64,000 bases of DNA from Warburgia ugandensis (taxonomy: Eukaryota; Streptophyta; Magnoliopsida; Canellales; Canellaceae), in the NCBI GenBank assembly GCA_035236585.1, contig CP141134.1, positions 21,568,414 through 21,632,413 of the forward strand, in the 5' to 3' direction. The translations under genes were made by a program, and so were the position numbers. Shown piece by piece: positions 11,486-22,474 of this stretch. The notes below the pieces were generated by a model that saw only the letters and a program-made list of their open reading frames with translations, made no database searches and had not been told where the DNA came from. Numbering within the stretch: position 1 is the stretch's first letter; the number at the start of each line of letters is the position of its first letter.

Positions 11486-13411
11486 TGTAATACCTTGAAT
11501 TTTTATTTTAATAATTATATTGTTTGGCATGTTTTTTCAGTGGATTGAATTTGCTTAGATAGTAATGTTATGTGTATGAGAGACTTTGGTTTAGAGTTCA
11601 AAAGACTTTAAAATGCTATTGGCCTTCTTTTTTGAAAAAACTTATATAAAGATGGATTCTTATATTTGGTTGGTGTTAGAGTTATCTCAACCCTAAATGG
11701 GTAGAGAGAATTAATCCAAGTGCTAACATATTTTAGAATATAGATGGCTAGGAAGAGTTTTCCTAGAAGTACGAGAATTAATGAGAGGGAGCAAGAGTTT
11801 GACAATGGAAAAGATTGGATGCAACCATGTATGATTAGAGAAGGGAATCACATCAAGCTCTCCATGAAGAGTGGGATTTTGACATGGGAAAAGATGGCTG
11901 CTTAGGAAGGAGGCACCATGTTTTTAGCAAAGTACTAGGAACGTTGTTCTTAGGCCTTCTTGGAAGGTGGAAAAAAGAAAGTGAAACTTGGTGATATTCA
12001 GAGGAGGGTTTGCATGGGATTTGGTAAGAGAAATAAGTCCTAAGTTAGTTTGGAAGTTGGTATTTCATAGGAATAGGAAGTGGAGAGTTAAAGGGCTAGG
12101 AAGGAGTTCTAAGAATAAGGGAAAAATATGTGAAATCCTGGAGGAGGAAAACTAAGTAGTTTGAGTTAGAAACAACCACACAACTCTAACCTATGACTTA
12201 TATATGTATTCCATGAATTTCACTTCAAAAATAAGAACTAAACCCATAGTTAATAAGAGGAAAACCATATGAGAAAATAATGGAATCAAGGAAGGAAAAT
12301 GTGGGAACAAGGAGGAAGGAAGAAGGAAATGAAGAGAAAAAGAGAAAGGGAGGAAAACCATTCCAAGCAGGGGGCTTGGAACTCTCTATGCTAGGTTTTT
12401 CAAAGCTAAGTATGTTGGTTTAAGAAAAACAATAGGTTTTTACATGAGTTTGACGTGGAGATTACTTGTTATGCATTGTTTTACAATTCATGTTTTAGGC
12501 ACATAAGAATGATTGGATTTTCAATGATTTTTGTATAGACATATGCCCATGTTTTCCCATGTTTTGATTAGTTATTCAGGTCATGTTTAAGGCTAGTTAT
12601 TATTGTTTTGAAAGATTTGGTTTTAGATGAATTTTCATGGGTTTTTGTATATCTCTTGATTTTGAGCTTTGAAATCATGCGTAGCATTAAGGTAGTAAGT
12701 ACCCAATTTCATGTGAGTTAAAACACCATATTGTGTTCCATGATTATTTGGATGATATTTTATTTTTATTAAGTTCTTGATATGTTAGTCACTTGTTTCT
12801 CCTAATTGGAGTGAAAAATAGAATGGTTATGGCATAAGAAGTATAAACTATTCAAAGAGAGTTTCCTAAAGTAGTTTTTTGCTATTTTGTGTAATGTGTC
12901 ACTACTTATTACATCTGTTTTTTTCATCAGAAACTTTACAATTCTATTGTTATTTGGAAATTTGAAATTTTGGGTTGTAGAAGATAAAACTATAAGTTTT
13001 CATTGTGATTTTGGTTGAGTTTTGGATGCATTTTGCACCTTGATTTGAGATGAGCATGTTCACCATTTTAACCACTATTATGTCTTGTATTTTGGTCATG
13101 ATTTTGTGGGGATAATATATGGAAATCAAACTAAATGAATGTGGCTTTAAGTGGCAATAATGATCAGCTAAAGATTCCATACCCAAAGCTGAAAAGCCTT
13201 GGGTTTAATGCAAAGTTTTCAATGTGTGTTCTTACTCACTGCAGTGTACTTTTTGAAGTTTAGAAAGCTTGATGATTTTGGGTGCTATTGGACCCCAATA
13301 TTTCATGGATGCTATTGATAAATTAAATTACTATAAGATGGATAATTCCATTACTCATTAGGCATGGAAGAATAGGTTGTTAAGGACAAGTTTTTACTTA
13401 AGTTTTATTAA
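11486..13411 (+). repeat. 3' LTR of G1, truncated
   Basis: It aligns with 2185-4170 from its first base, including AGAGTGGGA-type leader sequence, the AGGAGGCACCAT box and the TTTGAGTTAGAAACAACCAC segment. Similarity stops at about 13411, after TAAGTTTTATT. The remaining ~1.8 kb of the LTR is absent. It retains about 125 bp (12730-12850) that the 5' copy has lost. Confidence 0.8.
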
Positions 13412-15549
13412 TGTCAAATTAAATACTTTGATGCAAAGGAAAAAATATGCTTTTAAGCTCCTTGTTAATGGTTGCTATTTGTGAATTATGAGCTTAAATA
13501 TGATTGGTTCTTTTTTGTTTAGTTTATATTAGCAATCAAATTTCAATGATATTATTAGTTTATTTTTAGCTTGTTGTTGGTGGGATGACCTGTATAGTTT
13601 AACTAGTTGGTAGTGATATTACACATACATATATATATATATATATATTAGATAACTAAAATGTCAAAGAAGATCTATTGATATTTGCATATGTGCCTAA
13701 TTTTTTTTAATCATAAGCAATTTCTATTATTAGTTTGGATCTTGGGCTCTGATGAATAGTCTGGATCAAAATTGACTTGGAGTCAAACATTAAAGGAAAG
13801 ATCCATAAATTTGTTTGATTAAAATCTAATTGATTAGGATCCTGGTCAATCATGACTGTAACATAGGTGCATCTGATCTGAATTCGACCATTTACACCCT
13901 ACAAAGGGGTATTGTTGATAACCTCTACGTTAAATGCATAAGAGGTAGTAGCAAGCATTAAATGTTAGGATTAAACAAATCCCTCAAACAAAGATTAAAA
14001 ATGTTTACACAACTAGCTTAATGTGCCAAGGAAGGAGAAAATATAAAAATGGCCTACTGGACAATTATCAACTTAGCTTCTATTCATTGCTAAGTAAGAC
14101 AATTTGCTATGTCAAAGCCACATTAACAAAAGATAATAATTCTAGCTATCACATCACCCAAGATAGCTTGATGTGACAGAGAAGCTCTTGCCAAAGCCTA
14201 TTAGATAGATGCAGCCCCCTAACACCTAGCCTACTACCACAATAGAATAATTCTCCATATAAGCAGGGATTGCCGATTCCTCATGCCACATCAATAGGAA
14301 ACCATCTATACCTAAGCATCCTTAGAAGGAGGAGAAGATTCTGAAAATCATGAGAACACTTGGTAAGCAGTAGACTTGCTGAAAGGGAAGAGCTCCAAGG
14401 GTTTTTCTTTTACCAAATTGTCCTTGGGGCTCTCTTTTCACTTATTCTCCTTCTTTATCAACTTGGGAGAAATGGGTCTTTTTCTAAAGGCCTTATCACA
14501 TTCTCATATGTTGCAAAACATCCAACCAAAAGCCCAGATCCCTAGAAAGATTCATCTCTATCAATTTTCTCAGTTTGGCTTCTATAACCTCTGTAACATT
14601 GGTACACTGATGCCACCACCAGCATGTGAACAATTTTCATAGCTTATACTTCTTCTTCTTCTTTTTTCTCTATCTTTTGAAATCAGATTATTGTTAGAAC
14701 TTGACCTGAGTAAAGCACGCATTAGGGTGACCCAAGCCCTTTTACCTAAACTTCTCCTTTCCTTGCATCCTCTCAAAATCTTAGGGTCCACACAAAAATA
14801 AATGACATGCGAGTGGAGAGAGAGTATAAAGTAGACCTTAAGGGATTTCGACCAACAAACCACATGTAGTGCAATACCCAATGATGAGCAATTGTAGACA
14901 ATACCATTGGAGGCATATGTTTACTTTGTCTCTAGCTTTCTTATTGTGTTTCTTTTCATACATTTTTAATAGGACTGTAATGATATATTGCACTCCTTAT
15001 GCGATTTAAGCCCACTATTCATCATTGCCTTTAACAACATGGTTAAGCATTCATTGACCTTTACTTATTAAGCATCATAAACAATTTATGGGTTAAGTAA
15101 AGACCACTCACTAAGACTAGTGACTTTTACCTTTCTTTAGGGTAGGCCTAGTTAAGGACCTTAGATTTAATGCTTGCGACCATTAACGCTAAGCAATGTT
15201 TATCTTTCTTATTTAGATTCTCATAATAGTGTCATTTGCATTATATTTCCAGCATGATTAGTGGACCCTTGGAGATAATATAATCCCACATATCTGCTTG
15301 TCACCTTGATCTCTTTTGCATCATGTGCATCACATTTAAATTTCACAATATTATCATTCTTTAGGTAGGCCTAGTTAAGGACCTATGCCCTAGTGGCTTG
15401 ATGACTAGTAATCCTCCTGCTTTTTTTATCTTTCTCAAGTTTGATTAGTTTAAAGCACTCAATTAAGGACTCATTGTATAAGAGTAATAATTGGGCAAAA
15501 CTAGCTTCAAGGGGTATAAAATCATGGACTTGTAAACTAGCCTCAAGGA
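13412..15549. other. Unassigned repeat-like DNA, no gene
   Basis: No coding signature. It contains a TA microsatellite (about 13627-13650), a possible LTR leader with TATAAG (about 14257), and a CATTGGAGGC string (about 14905) faintly like the CATTGGCGCC primer site of some gypsy elements. The phrase TAGGCCTAGTTAAGGACC occurs twice (about 15145 and 15367). Short ORFs at 14360-14881 overlap on both strands and look like chance. Confidence 0.35.
13627..13650 (+). repeat. TA dinucleotide microsatellite
   Basis: About eleven AT units following a short CATACA lead-in. Confidence 0.85.
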
Positions 15550-16144
15550 ACCTGTAAACACCAAATTTTGTATTGGATGACTTTGAGGGCCCACACTTCC
15601 TAATGATGAAGACTAGCTCCTTGTAATTGTGAAATTATAATTCAATGATGTAGAAACCTAATTATAGTTAAATACCATTAGGAATTCCTCATTATCCCCA
15701 ATAATAGCTCGTAGATTGCCATCATTTCGAAACTAATTCCATCAAATTCCTATCTTTTTTAAACAAACTATGCAAAATCCAATCATTTTAAAACAAAATC
15801 TTCATTTCCAACTAAATTCCATTCAATTCTATCCATTCCCTAAAAAATTCCACCAATTCCCAACAAATCTTACAAATTCTAGCCGCACTCGTCATTTTGA
15901 AACTTCAGAATCCCATATATTCACTAATACCCAAGCTTCTAAAGCATCTTCACAAAAGATTCTAAGATTCTCTAAGGAATATTTACTGGTATGTCATTAA
16001 CCTTTTACCATTAAGGTTCCTTAGCCTTCAATGAAAGGGAAGACACCTCAACTTTACATAACCTAAGTGAAATCATCATGGACACCACATGACCAAATGA
16101 TTTTACAACTACACCTCACATTATTTTCCTTAGCCCCATAAGAA
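15550..16144 (+). other. LTR-like sequence, left of copia insertion
   Basis: It begins TGTAAACACCAAATTTTG, a start seen in plant gypsy LTRs, and is AT-rich and non-coding up to the copia LTR at 16145. With 20627-21560 it may be a single LTR split by the copia. That link is inferred from composition and position only. Confidence 0.3.
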
Positions 16145-16300
16145 TATAATGGAAGCCTCACTTGCACATGATGTCATCAGATAGCTGTAATTCTTCATGT
16201 GCTATCCTTGACAGTTTTGATTTATGAATTCTTATCTCCATCCTATTTGTCATGGGACGTGATTACAGAGCTTTTTCTTCTCCTTTGAGTTTCTGTTTCA
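16145..16300 (+). repeat. 5' LTR of Ale-like copia
   Basis: AATGGAAGCCTCACTTGCAC through CTTTGAGTTTCTGTTTCA matches 20568-20626 at both its ends. The first bases read TATAATGG where the 3' copy has TGTAACAG. Confidence 0.6.
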
Positions 16301-16382
16301 ACGATCCCTTTCTCTCCATTCATCATGTCCATAACTGATTCTTCCATCTCGATTCCACCAAACTCCCCCACTACAAGCAGCC

Positions 16383-16955
16383 TTGGGTACTATTTCTCAT
16401 AAAAAACAATCCAGTTCCCCAACTCCCCTCAAGCTCAACACTACCAATTATCTATTGTGGCGTGCACAGGTTATCCCATTGCTAAGTAGTTATGATCCGT
16501 TGGGTTACGTAGACAAATATTTTCCAGCACCCTCTGAAACATCTACTAATCCTACATTAGCCAACAAGAAAAGTCAAGATCAAATCGTCTAAAGTTGGAT
16601 TATTTCTTCTCTTATTGAAAACATTGTCTCCCATGTTGTCAATGCAACTACGTTGCATGAAGCCTAGAGCACCCTTCCGTGCCTGTTTGCTCCTTCCTCT
16701 TTGCACCAAGTCATGCGCTTGAAGGGTCGAATTTCTACAGTAAAAAAGGGCAGTCTCTCCATTGTGGATTATATTCGTGAAATCCGTAATCTTGTTAAAG
16801 CTCAAGAGGCAATCAATAGCCTGACCGTGCTCCACCACACTAACAATCATCTCACTTCAGATTTAACCAACTCTCTATCATCTTCAAATGCTAACAATGG
16901 CCATTCTTTTTTCTTGAAAGATATCTTTGGTGTCCTTTCATTCAGCCCAACTTAA
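16383..16955 (+). pseudogene. copia gag (UBN2-type) of Ale-like element
   Basis: The frame reads PLKLNTTNYLLWRAQVIPLL, SSYDPLGYVDKYFPAPSET and, after a stop near 16590, SWIISSLIENIVSHVV. A frame-shifted continuation gives VMRLKGRISTVKKGSLSIVD and YIREIRNLVKAQEAI. These match the retrotransposon gag order KL...NYLLWRAQ..PLLRSY.L.GYVDG, SWI.SSLSE.VL..VV, R.QLQ.LKKGSLSI.DY...K...D.L. The zinc-knuckle region after about 16900 is not recognised. Confidence 0.8.
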
Positions 16956-16974
16956 TTTCTGTTTAGTGTTACAC

Positions 16975-17240
16975 AAGATAACAAAGTATATTTTGAATTT
17001 CACGAATCCCATTTTCTTCATATGGATCAACAGACGGGACAAACTCTTCCACACAGGCCTGGTAAACACGGGCTTTGCCATTCCAAGTGGATAGGCTAGT
17101 GCAAAATAAAAATCCAGAGGTGTTAGGTATGATCGGAGTTCTCATATCTGCAGATTTCTGGCACTGTCGTTTGGGTCATCCTTCATTCGAGACTGTTAAT
17201 CATTTGCTGTTATTCAATAAGCTAAATCCTCATCTAAGTC
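16975..17240 (+). pseudogene. copia protease end and GAG-pre-integrase
   Basis: FEFHESHFLHMDQQTGQTLP, then GKHGLCH, corresponds to the F.F....F.V.D..TG..L..G....GLY segment after protease. FWHCRLGHPSFETVNHLL then gives the LWH.RLGHPS pre-integrase signature. The CX2C end of the domain is missing, and the text jumps to integrase. Confidence 0.75.
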
Positions 17241-17605
17241 GTGCACAATTAGATCTTGTGCACACAGATGTATGGGCCCATATCCCAAATTTATTGATAA
17301 AAATAAACAGTGTTATTTATTGACAATTTCAGTCTGTATTATTGGTTATATCCAATCAAACCAAAGTCTGACATTCCTGGTTTTATTCGCTTTAGGTCAT
17401 TTGTCGAAACCTTTTTTTAATCGACGGATCAAATGCTCCCAATCTGACGAAGATGGTGAATAGATAAAACTGAATGCCTATTTATCTCAACCTGGCATAT
17501 CCTGCCACATCTCCTGCCCTCATACTCCTGAGCAAAATGGGCTCGCGGAGTGAAAACATCAACAAATTGTCGAGTCAGGATTGGTTCTTTTAGCTCATGC
17601 ACAAC
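17240..17605 (+). pseudogene. copia integrase of Ale-like element
   Basis: QLDLVHTDVWAHIP (equivalent of LDLIHTDVWGPSP with the first catalytic Asp), then pieces in shifting frames: WLYPI-like, FFNRRIKCSQSDEDGE (KIKCLQSDGGGEY, second Asp), AYLSQPGISCHISCPHTPEQ, NGLAE, a stop and KHQQIVESGLVLLAHA. These match the YL...GI.H..SCPHTPEQNGLAERKHRHIVE.GL.LL.HA block that holds the catalytic Glu. The three acidic positions are in different frames or separated by stops, so it is inactive. Confidence 0.8.
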
Positions 17606-17623
17606 TACATATGATCAACAACA

Positions 17624-17669
17624 TGAGTTGACGATGATGGTCCACTAATTCACTATCATCGTCAACTCA
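17624..17669 (+). other. 18-bp inverted repeat (foldback)
   Basis: TGAGTTGACGATGATGGT (17624-17641) is matched by ACTATCATCGTCAACTCA (17652-17669) with one mismatch around a 10-base spacer. It sits exactly where integrase similarity stops and the linker begins, so it may mark a rearrangement point. Confidence 0.75.
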
Positions 17670-17832
17670 TTTAGAGACCACACAATCGCCTTCAATTTCC
17701 ATACCTTGCTCGCCTCTTGCATCTAATTATCCCACTGCCCTCCCCGTTATTGATCTCGTAGTTGATCTCTCCGCTTCTCCTCCTCATCCATCCACACCTA
17801 CACCAGACCCACCACTACAAAATGCCCATCTT

Positions 17833-18284
17833 ATGCTAACCCGCTTTCTCGATGATACTATTCCTAGAAGAACCTTCCCCACAACCATACATCCATTCCC
17901 TATACCTCGCGAACCTTCTTGCTATACTGGGTCTGTGAAATTTCTTGTGCGGCGTCGAGCTATGCAAGAAGAGTACTATGCATTGATTAAAAATGGTACG
18001 CGAGATCCTCGCCAAAATATGATCGACTGCAAAGGGGTCTTCCAAATTAGAACCAAACCAGATGGATTTATGGACAGGCAGAAAGCTAGACTCGTAGCAA
18101 AAGGGTTTCATCAAAAGGAAGGGATTTACAACAAAAGACTTTCAGCCCAGTTGTGATACCCACAGCCATTCGGTTCATCCTTGCATTAGCAATCTTTCAG
18201 TGAGGGTCCTTACGGCAACTTGGCGTACAAAGTGTCTTTCTACACGGCATTTTGGCATTTTAAATGAGACAAAGTACATGGTTT
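17833..18284 (+). pseudogene. copia reverse transcriptase, N-terminal half
   Basis: MLTRFLDDTIPRRTFPTTIH begins the M.TR linker. Then follow FLVRRRAMQEEYYALIKNGT (equivalent of W..AM.EE..AL..NGTW), RQNMIDCKGVFQIRTKPDGF (N.V.CKWVFRIK...DGS) and RQKARLVAKGFHQKEGIYN (R.KARLVAKGF.Q..GIDY). After a frame change come FSPVVIPTAIRFILALAI and RQLGVQSVFLHGIL (LDVQNAFLHG). It stops at NETKYMV, where the nested element begins. The aspartate of the LDVQNAF block is changed to glycine. Confidence 0.85.
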
Positions 18285-18530
18285 TGATGGGTCCATATCC
18301 ATACATGGCAGTCGATGCTGCCTGAATCATCTCACAGGTCACTTGGATTTCTCAACGTTATGAGATTTCTGGACGCCAGATTTGGAGACTGCAAATCAAG
18401 ATCGAATTTTGGAAATCTCGAAAAAATCAAGATCCAACTTTGGACCCGATTTCTCCATAGAAATTTGATCAATCAAGATCCTCAAAGCTTTTATAAATAG
18501 GAGCCAAAGGAATCGATATTTGATCAAACA
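18285..18530 (+). repeat. 5' LTR of nested copia, truncated
   Basis: It aligns with 19010-19250 and includes a TATAAATA box at 18492-18499. Its 3' part is deleted. Confidence 0.75.
18492..18499 (+). promoter_or_regulatory. TATA box of nested copia 5' LTR
   Basis: TATAAATA in the context TTTTATAAATAGGAGCC, conserved at the same place in the other LTR (19217-19224). Confidence 0.5.
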
Positions 18531-18569
18531 TGGTGGGAGATGTTGATGGCAAAAAATTGATATTTAGAT

Positions 18570-18990
18570 TTCTTTTCACTTTTACTTTGGAAAATGTATC
18601 TTGGTAGTCCAAGTTGTAGAAGCACGTTGCTTTATTAGTAGCGGAAGCATTATACATTGTTGCAGCATAAAGTTGGCAATGAGATCTTGTGGATGAAGCT
18701 GTTTCTCTGAGAACTTGATATTACGTAGAAGGAACATAGGGTAAATTGTGATAGTTAGAGTGGTCTAGGTTTGAGTAAAAATTCAATACATCATACTAGC
18801 ACATCAATATTTGCTATTATTAGATATGAGAGATAACAAAGGAATAGATGTTAAAACTAGAGAAGATTCATACTAATGAAAATCCCATAGATATGTTGAC
18901 AAAGGTGATAACATACAAGAATATGATACTATATAGAAACGTGGCTAGAATTAACTCAAACTGAAAGGATGTGATATATTCTCCTCTCAT
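18570..18990 (+). pseudogene. RNase H tail of nested copia
   Basis: VALLVAEALYIVAA matches the copia VALSTTEAEYIAA block. Then, with stops, NCDS, SGLGLSKNSIHHT (CDSQSAI.LSKNP..H.RTKHID) and finally IPIDMLTKVITYKN (NPADMLTKVV...KF). This ending is Tork/TAR-like rather than Ale-like, so it is a different lineage from the host element. Confidence 0.75.
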
Positions 18991-19009
18991 GAGTATTGAG
19001 GAGGAGAAT

Positions 19010-19425
19010 TGATGGGTCCATACACATATATAGTAGTTAGTGCTACCTGAATAATCTCACCAGTCACCCAAATTTCTTGACATTATGTGATTTTCAGGCT
19101 CCAGATTTGGAGATCTGAAATCAAGATTGGATTTTGGAAATATCAAAAATTCAAGATTCGATTTTGGACCTGATTTCTTGATGGGAATGCGATCAATCAA
19201 AATCCTCTGAACTCTTATAAATAGGAGTAGAGGAATTAGTACTGATCATCTTTCCCAAGAGTAAAAGCCTTGTATGTAGTAAAAATTTTCTCCTTCCCGT
19301 GGATATAGATCATACCTAATTGAACCACATAAAATTTCTGTGTTCTGAGTTTGTGCAAGTAATTCTCCCTCTCTCAACCTTGCCTCCTAATCCGAAGATC
19401 GGATAGTAAAGATCCAAGAACAACA
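19010..19425 (+). repeat. 3' LTR of nested copia
   Basis: TGATGGGTCC...AACAACA, about 416 bp, directly preceded by a purine-rich tract and carrying TATAAATA at 19217-19224. The right boundary is placed where outer-copia RT similarity resumes. Confidence 0.7.
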
Positions 19426-19900
19426 GGATCTGGCATTGGGATTGTTGATGCTAGTAAATCTCATCATGATTGTTTTCTTTGCAAATCTCTTTATGGTCTA
19501 AAGTAGGCCTCTTATGCCAGGTATCAGCGGCTTAGTTCCTTCCTACTTAGGTCATGGATTTTGTGCTTCGAAAGCTTATACTTCCCTGTTTATCTACTTG
19601 CGAAATGGAGCACTCCTATATATTTTAATTTATGTGGACTATATGTTGGTAATAGTGAATCACAAATATGCCATTGCAAGCTCTTGTTCGTGCCTTAGAT
19701 GCTCAATTTGTAGCTAAACACATAGGCCCCATTCATCCACTTTCTAATTGTGAAAGCTGGGTCCCATGGTTCAGATCTTTTCCGAAGTCAAGCAAAATAT
19801 ATCTCCAACCTTCTTCATCTGTTACAATATGGCGGATGGCGGATACGAAGTCGATTCTCACTCCAATTGCCCCATCAACATCCAAGTTGTCACATGATCA
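19426..19900 (+). pseudogene. copia reverse transcriptase, C-terminal half
   Basis: The outer element resumes with IVDASKSHHDCFLCKSLYGL, then SYARYQRLSSFL (equivalent of P.AW..RL..FL), an F..SKAYTSLFIYLRNGALLY block, ILIYVDYMLVI (YVDD changed to YVDY) and an RSQAKYISNLL block. The residues are spread over three frames. The altered YVDD motif means no polymerase activity even if frames were restored. Confidence 0.8.
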
Positions 19901-20510
19901 TCTATCTGTAAGCACCATGTATTGTCAAATTGTGAGGCCCTTACAAATGCTTACCAGGACTGACGTTAGTTTTGCTGTCAATCGGGTCTCTCAGTTTATG
20001 CACAATTCGGCCATATATCATTGGGCCACCATTAAAAGAATTCTTAGGTTCTTGGGTCTCTTGTTGGTTTGTGCTTATCTCATAATCCAAGCATACTCGA
20101 GCATTGATTGGGCCGGCTATCCTTTGAATCGAAAATCTATTAGTCGCTACTTGATCTTCTTTGGTGATAGCCTTGTACCTTGGAGTTCTAAGAAGCAATG
20201 AACCATCGTTCACTCGTCAACTGAAGTCGAGTAATGATCTGTAACATCCACTGCATCGGAAATTACATGCCTCCAGTCGCTTCTAAGAGAACTCGTCATA
20301 TTCTTACATCATCCTCCAACGATTTGGTGTGATAATATTGGAGCAACGTATTTAACCATTAGTCCTATTTTTCATTCATGGATGAAGCATCTGAAATTGA
20401 TTTTCACTTCGTCCGGGACAAGTTGGCCTTCAAAATTTTGATCGTACGGTATGTCCACACTCAAGATCAACTGGGTGGTCTTCTTAGTAAAGGCCTCTTT
20501 CCTCAATAGT
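19900..20510 (+). pseudogene. copia RNase H, C-terminal
   Basis: TDVSFAVNRVSQFMHNSA, IYHWATIKRILRFL, DWAGYPLNRKSISRYLIFFG and DSLVPWSSKKQ match the copia connection/RNase H stretch (PDI.FAVN.VSQFMH.P...H...VKRILRYL, DWAG....R.S..GY..F.G..L.SW.SKKQ). In other frames follow SSTEVE, SEITCLQSLLRELVI and IWCDNIGATYLTISPIFHS, the terminal RNase H blocks. Position 20201 carries a stop where the original reads KKQ.TV.RSS.EAEYR. Confidence 0.85.
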
Positions 20511-20567
20511 TGACACATCTAGGACCAAGATTAACGTTCATGATGGAACATACATCTTGATGGGGAA

Positions 20568-20626
20568 TGTAACAGAAGCCTTACGTGCACATGATGTTGA
20601 GTTTCTTCCTTTGAGTTTCTGTTTCT
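20568..20626 (+). repeat. 3' LTR remnant of Ale-like copia
   Basis: TGTAACAGAAGCCTTACGTG starts right after the polypurine tract GATGGGGAA. It resembles 16145-16300 at both ends but lacks the middle. Confidence 0.6.
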
Positions 20627-21599
20627 GGACTCTTATATAATTCATCTCATATTCTATGTTTAGTTTATGTCATTTCCTGTATTCCTAGCTCATTCCTGGT
20701 TGTGCACCACGTCTCAATTTCATTTTATGTTTCTAGTTTCCATATTCCAAGTTTTTAGTCCCATTCATCTCATCTTCCATGTTCAATTTATGCCCTCATG
20801 TTTCAACTTTCTAATTTAAGTTATTTTGTGGTTTAATTCCATGTTTTCCTTTATGACATGCTCCTACTTTATGTCACGTTCCATTCGCATTCATGATTGT
20901 GTTGTAGGTTAGATGTTTGATGAAATGCTCATTTGATCAATTTGTATGAGAGCGTCGTTCCTTGCCAAGCATTTGTATAAGAAGGCTTGTTTTATCTTTC
21001 TATTTCATTTTTTTGATTCCTTAATCATAAAGTCCTAGATTAGTAAAAGAGAAACTCAAATTAACTAGTTTCTTGTACTTAGAAAGCCAAGTGACTCAGA
21101 TTGCTTGCAATCTAGGTCATTTTAATCCTTAGAGATGTCCAAACCTAGAATCGTTAGTTGGTAGACTTTAAATCATTAGGGAACTAAGGCCGCCTTTTAC
21201 TTAGATGACTACTCCTTTTCAATAGTCTAATTAGGTTCATTTTGAATTTACATTAGAGACTTAATCAAATTATTATAAATAAATCATAGTAATCCTCCAT
21301 TCCTAAATGGCTGATCCAACCTAGAAAACACACATCTCTCATTGAATATCCCATAAGTACCTTAATCCATAAAAAATTTCACCTTAGGGTAAGTTCAAAT
21401 TCCCTACCAGTTACCTATTTGTGGGTGCCCCAATAAGTACTTACATAACCCATGCAGACTAAGGACTGAACTAGTAAACAGAATAAAATCAACCTAGGAA
21501 ACTCGTGAGCCTAGCTTGACACCCTAACCGAGGCAAAGACAAGGGTGGTGACTCTAAAAGTCTGGTTTCATCTTCAATGGAACAACCATCCACTTTCAG
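20627..21599 (+). other. LTR-like non-coding DNA, right of copia insertion
   Basis: No ORF of note. Near 21520-21560 it holds ACACCCTAACCGAGGCAAAG, then GGGTGGTGACTCT, wording common at the 3' end of large plant gypsy LTRs. It could be the right half of the LTR beginning at 15550. Confidence 0.35.
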
Positions 21600-22136
21600 G
21601 TGTGTGCTTTGTGGACCTCCAAAAATTTGCATCATACAAAATGGCATAGACAGTTATTGCTCCACCTTTTAACCCATATTTCTAAAGACTTGAACTTCTC
21701 AAAATGCTATTTTTCATTTAGATGTGTCATGCTTGAAAATTTTTATCCATTAGATAAACGTAGCATCAATTTCCCGGGTAACACTTGAATGATTTATATA
21801 TTTAAAAATCTGACCATTTAGCGAGAGGTTCATAAGAGAAAAAACTAAGGCCACATATATCCTATCAAAGCACGGGTGTATTCATGCCTTCACTTTCCCC
21901 AGGTCACCCATTTCTCTCTTTATCACTATTTTTTTATTTGAACATTTTTTTAATTATAGTGAAGGATTATGAAGCAAACAATGTAGAAGCATATCGTAAT
22001 TCCTTAATCCACTTAAATCTCTCCAATAAAAGGAAAATGTCACATCAAACTTCTGATCAAACATAACAAGGAGATGCACCATGATGTCTGCAACCAACTC
22101 TGTACGTATCATATTTCATTTCATAATTTGTGCTAC
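21600..22136. other. No gene recognised
   Basis: AT-rich sequence with short chance ORFs only. It may include the degraded 3' end of the adjacent reverse-strand pseudogene, but I see no recognisable coding. Confidence 0.35.
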
Positions 22137-22140
22137 ATCA

Positions 22141-22474
22141 GCAACGACCTATAAGTCTGACCCAAAAATATCTCATCCTCATAAGCATTGGATGGAACCG
22201 AGATAACAGATGTTAGTCCTTATTCTTCAATCACCTCCTCCAACACGAGATATTGGAGTGCTGTGGAGTACTTACCAACTCTTTTCTTCAAGCTAGAGCC
22301 TGCAATCAGCAACGACCTATAAGTCTGACCCAAAAATATCTCATCCTCATAAGCATTGGATGGAACCGAGATAACAGATGTTAGTCCTTATTCTTCAATC
22401 AACTCCTCCAACACGAGATATTGGAGCGCTGTGGAGTACTTACCAACTCTTTTCTTCAAGCTAGAGCCTGCAAT
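22141..22474 (-). repeat. Tandem duplication, 168-bp period
   Basis: 22141-22306 and 22309-22474 differ at only two positions that I could find. The unit covers the LKKRVGKYSTALQYLVLEE stretch of the pseudogene plus downstream sequence. Confidence 0.95.

Larger units (their letters stand above)
18285..19425 (+). mobile_element. Nested, internally deleted copia element
   Basis: Direct repeats starting TGATGGGTCCATA lie at 18285 and 19010, each with a TATAAATAGGAG promoter-like box. Between them is only an RNase H tail and a purine-rich GAGGAGGAGAAT tract before the second repeat. It splits the outer copia RT between KYMV and the YGLK block. The 5' repeat can be followed to about 18530 and then runs into RNase H sequence, so primer site, gag, integrase and RT are all deleted. 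The flanks (GGTTT and GGATC) do not give a convincing target duplication. Confidence 0.8.
16145..20626 (+). mobile_element. Ty1/copia element, Ale/Retrofit-like, with nested copia
   Basis: Short related terminal repeats (16145-16300 and 20568-20626) enclose gag, pre-integrase, integrase, reverse transcriptase and RNase H in copia order on the plus strand. A second copia-derived element (18285-19425) sits between the N- and C-terminal halves of its reverse transcriptase. The 3' repeat has lost about 90 bp. The gag and RT residues resemble the Ale/Retrofit (Hopscotch-like) lineage. Many stops and frameshifts make it defective. No matching target duplication was found at the ends. Confidence 0.85.
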
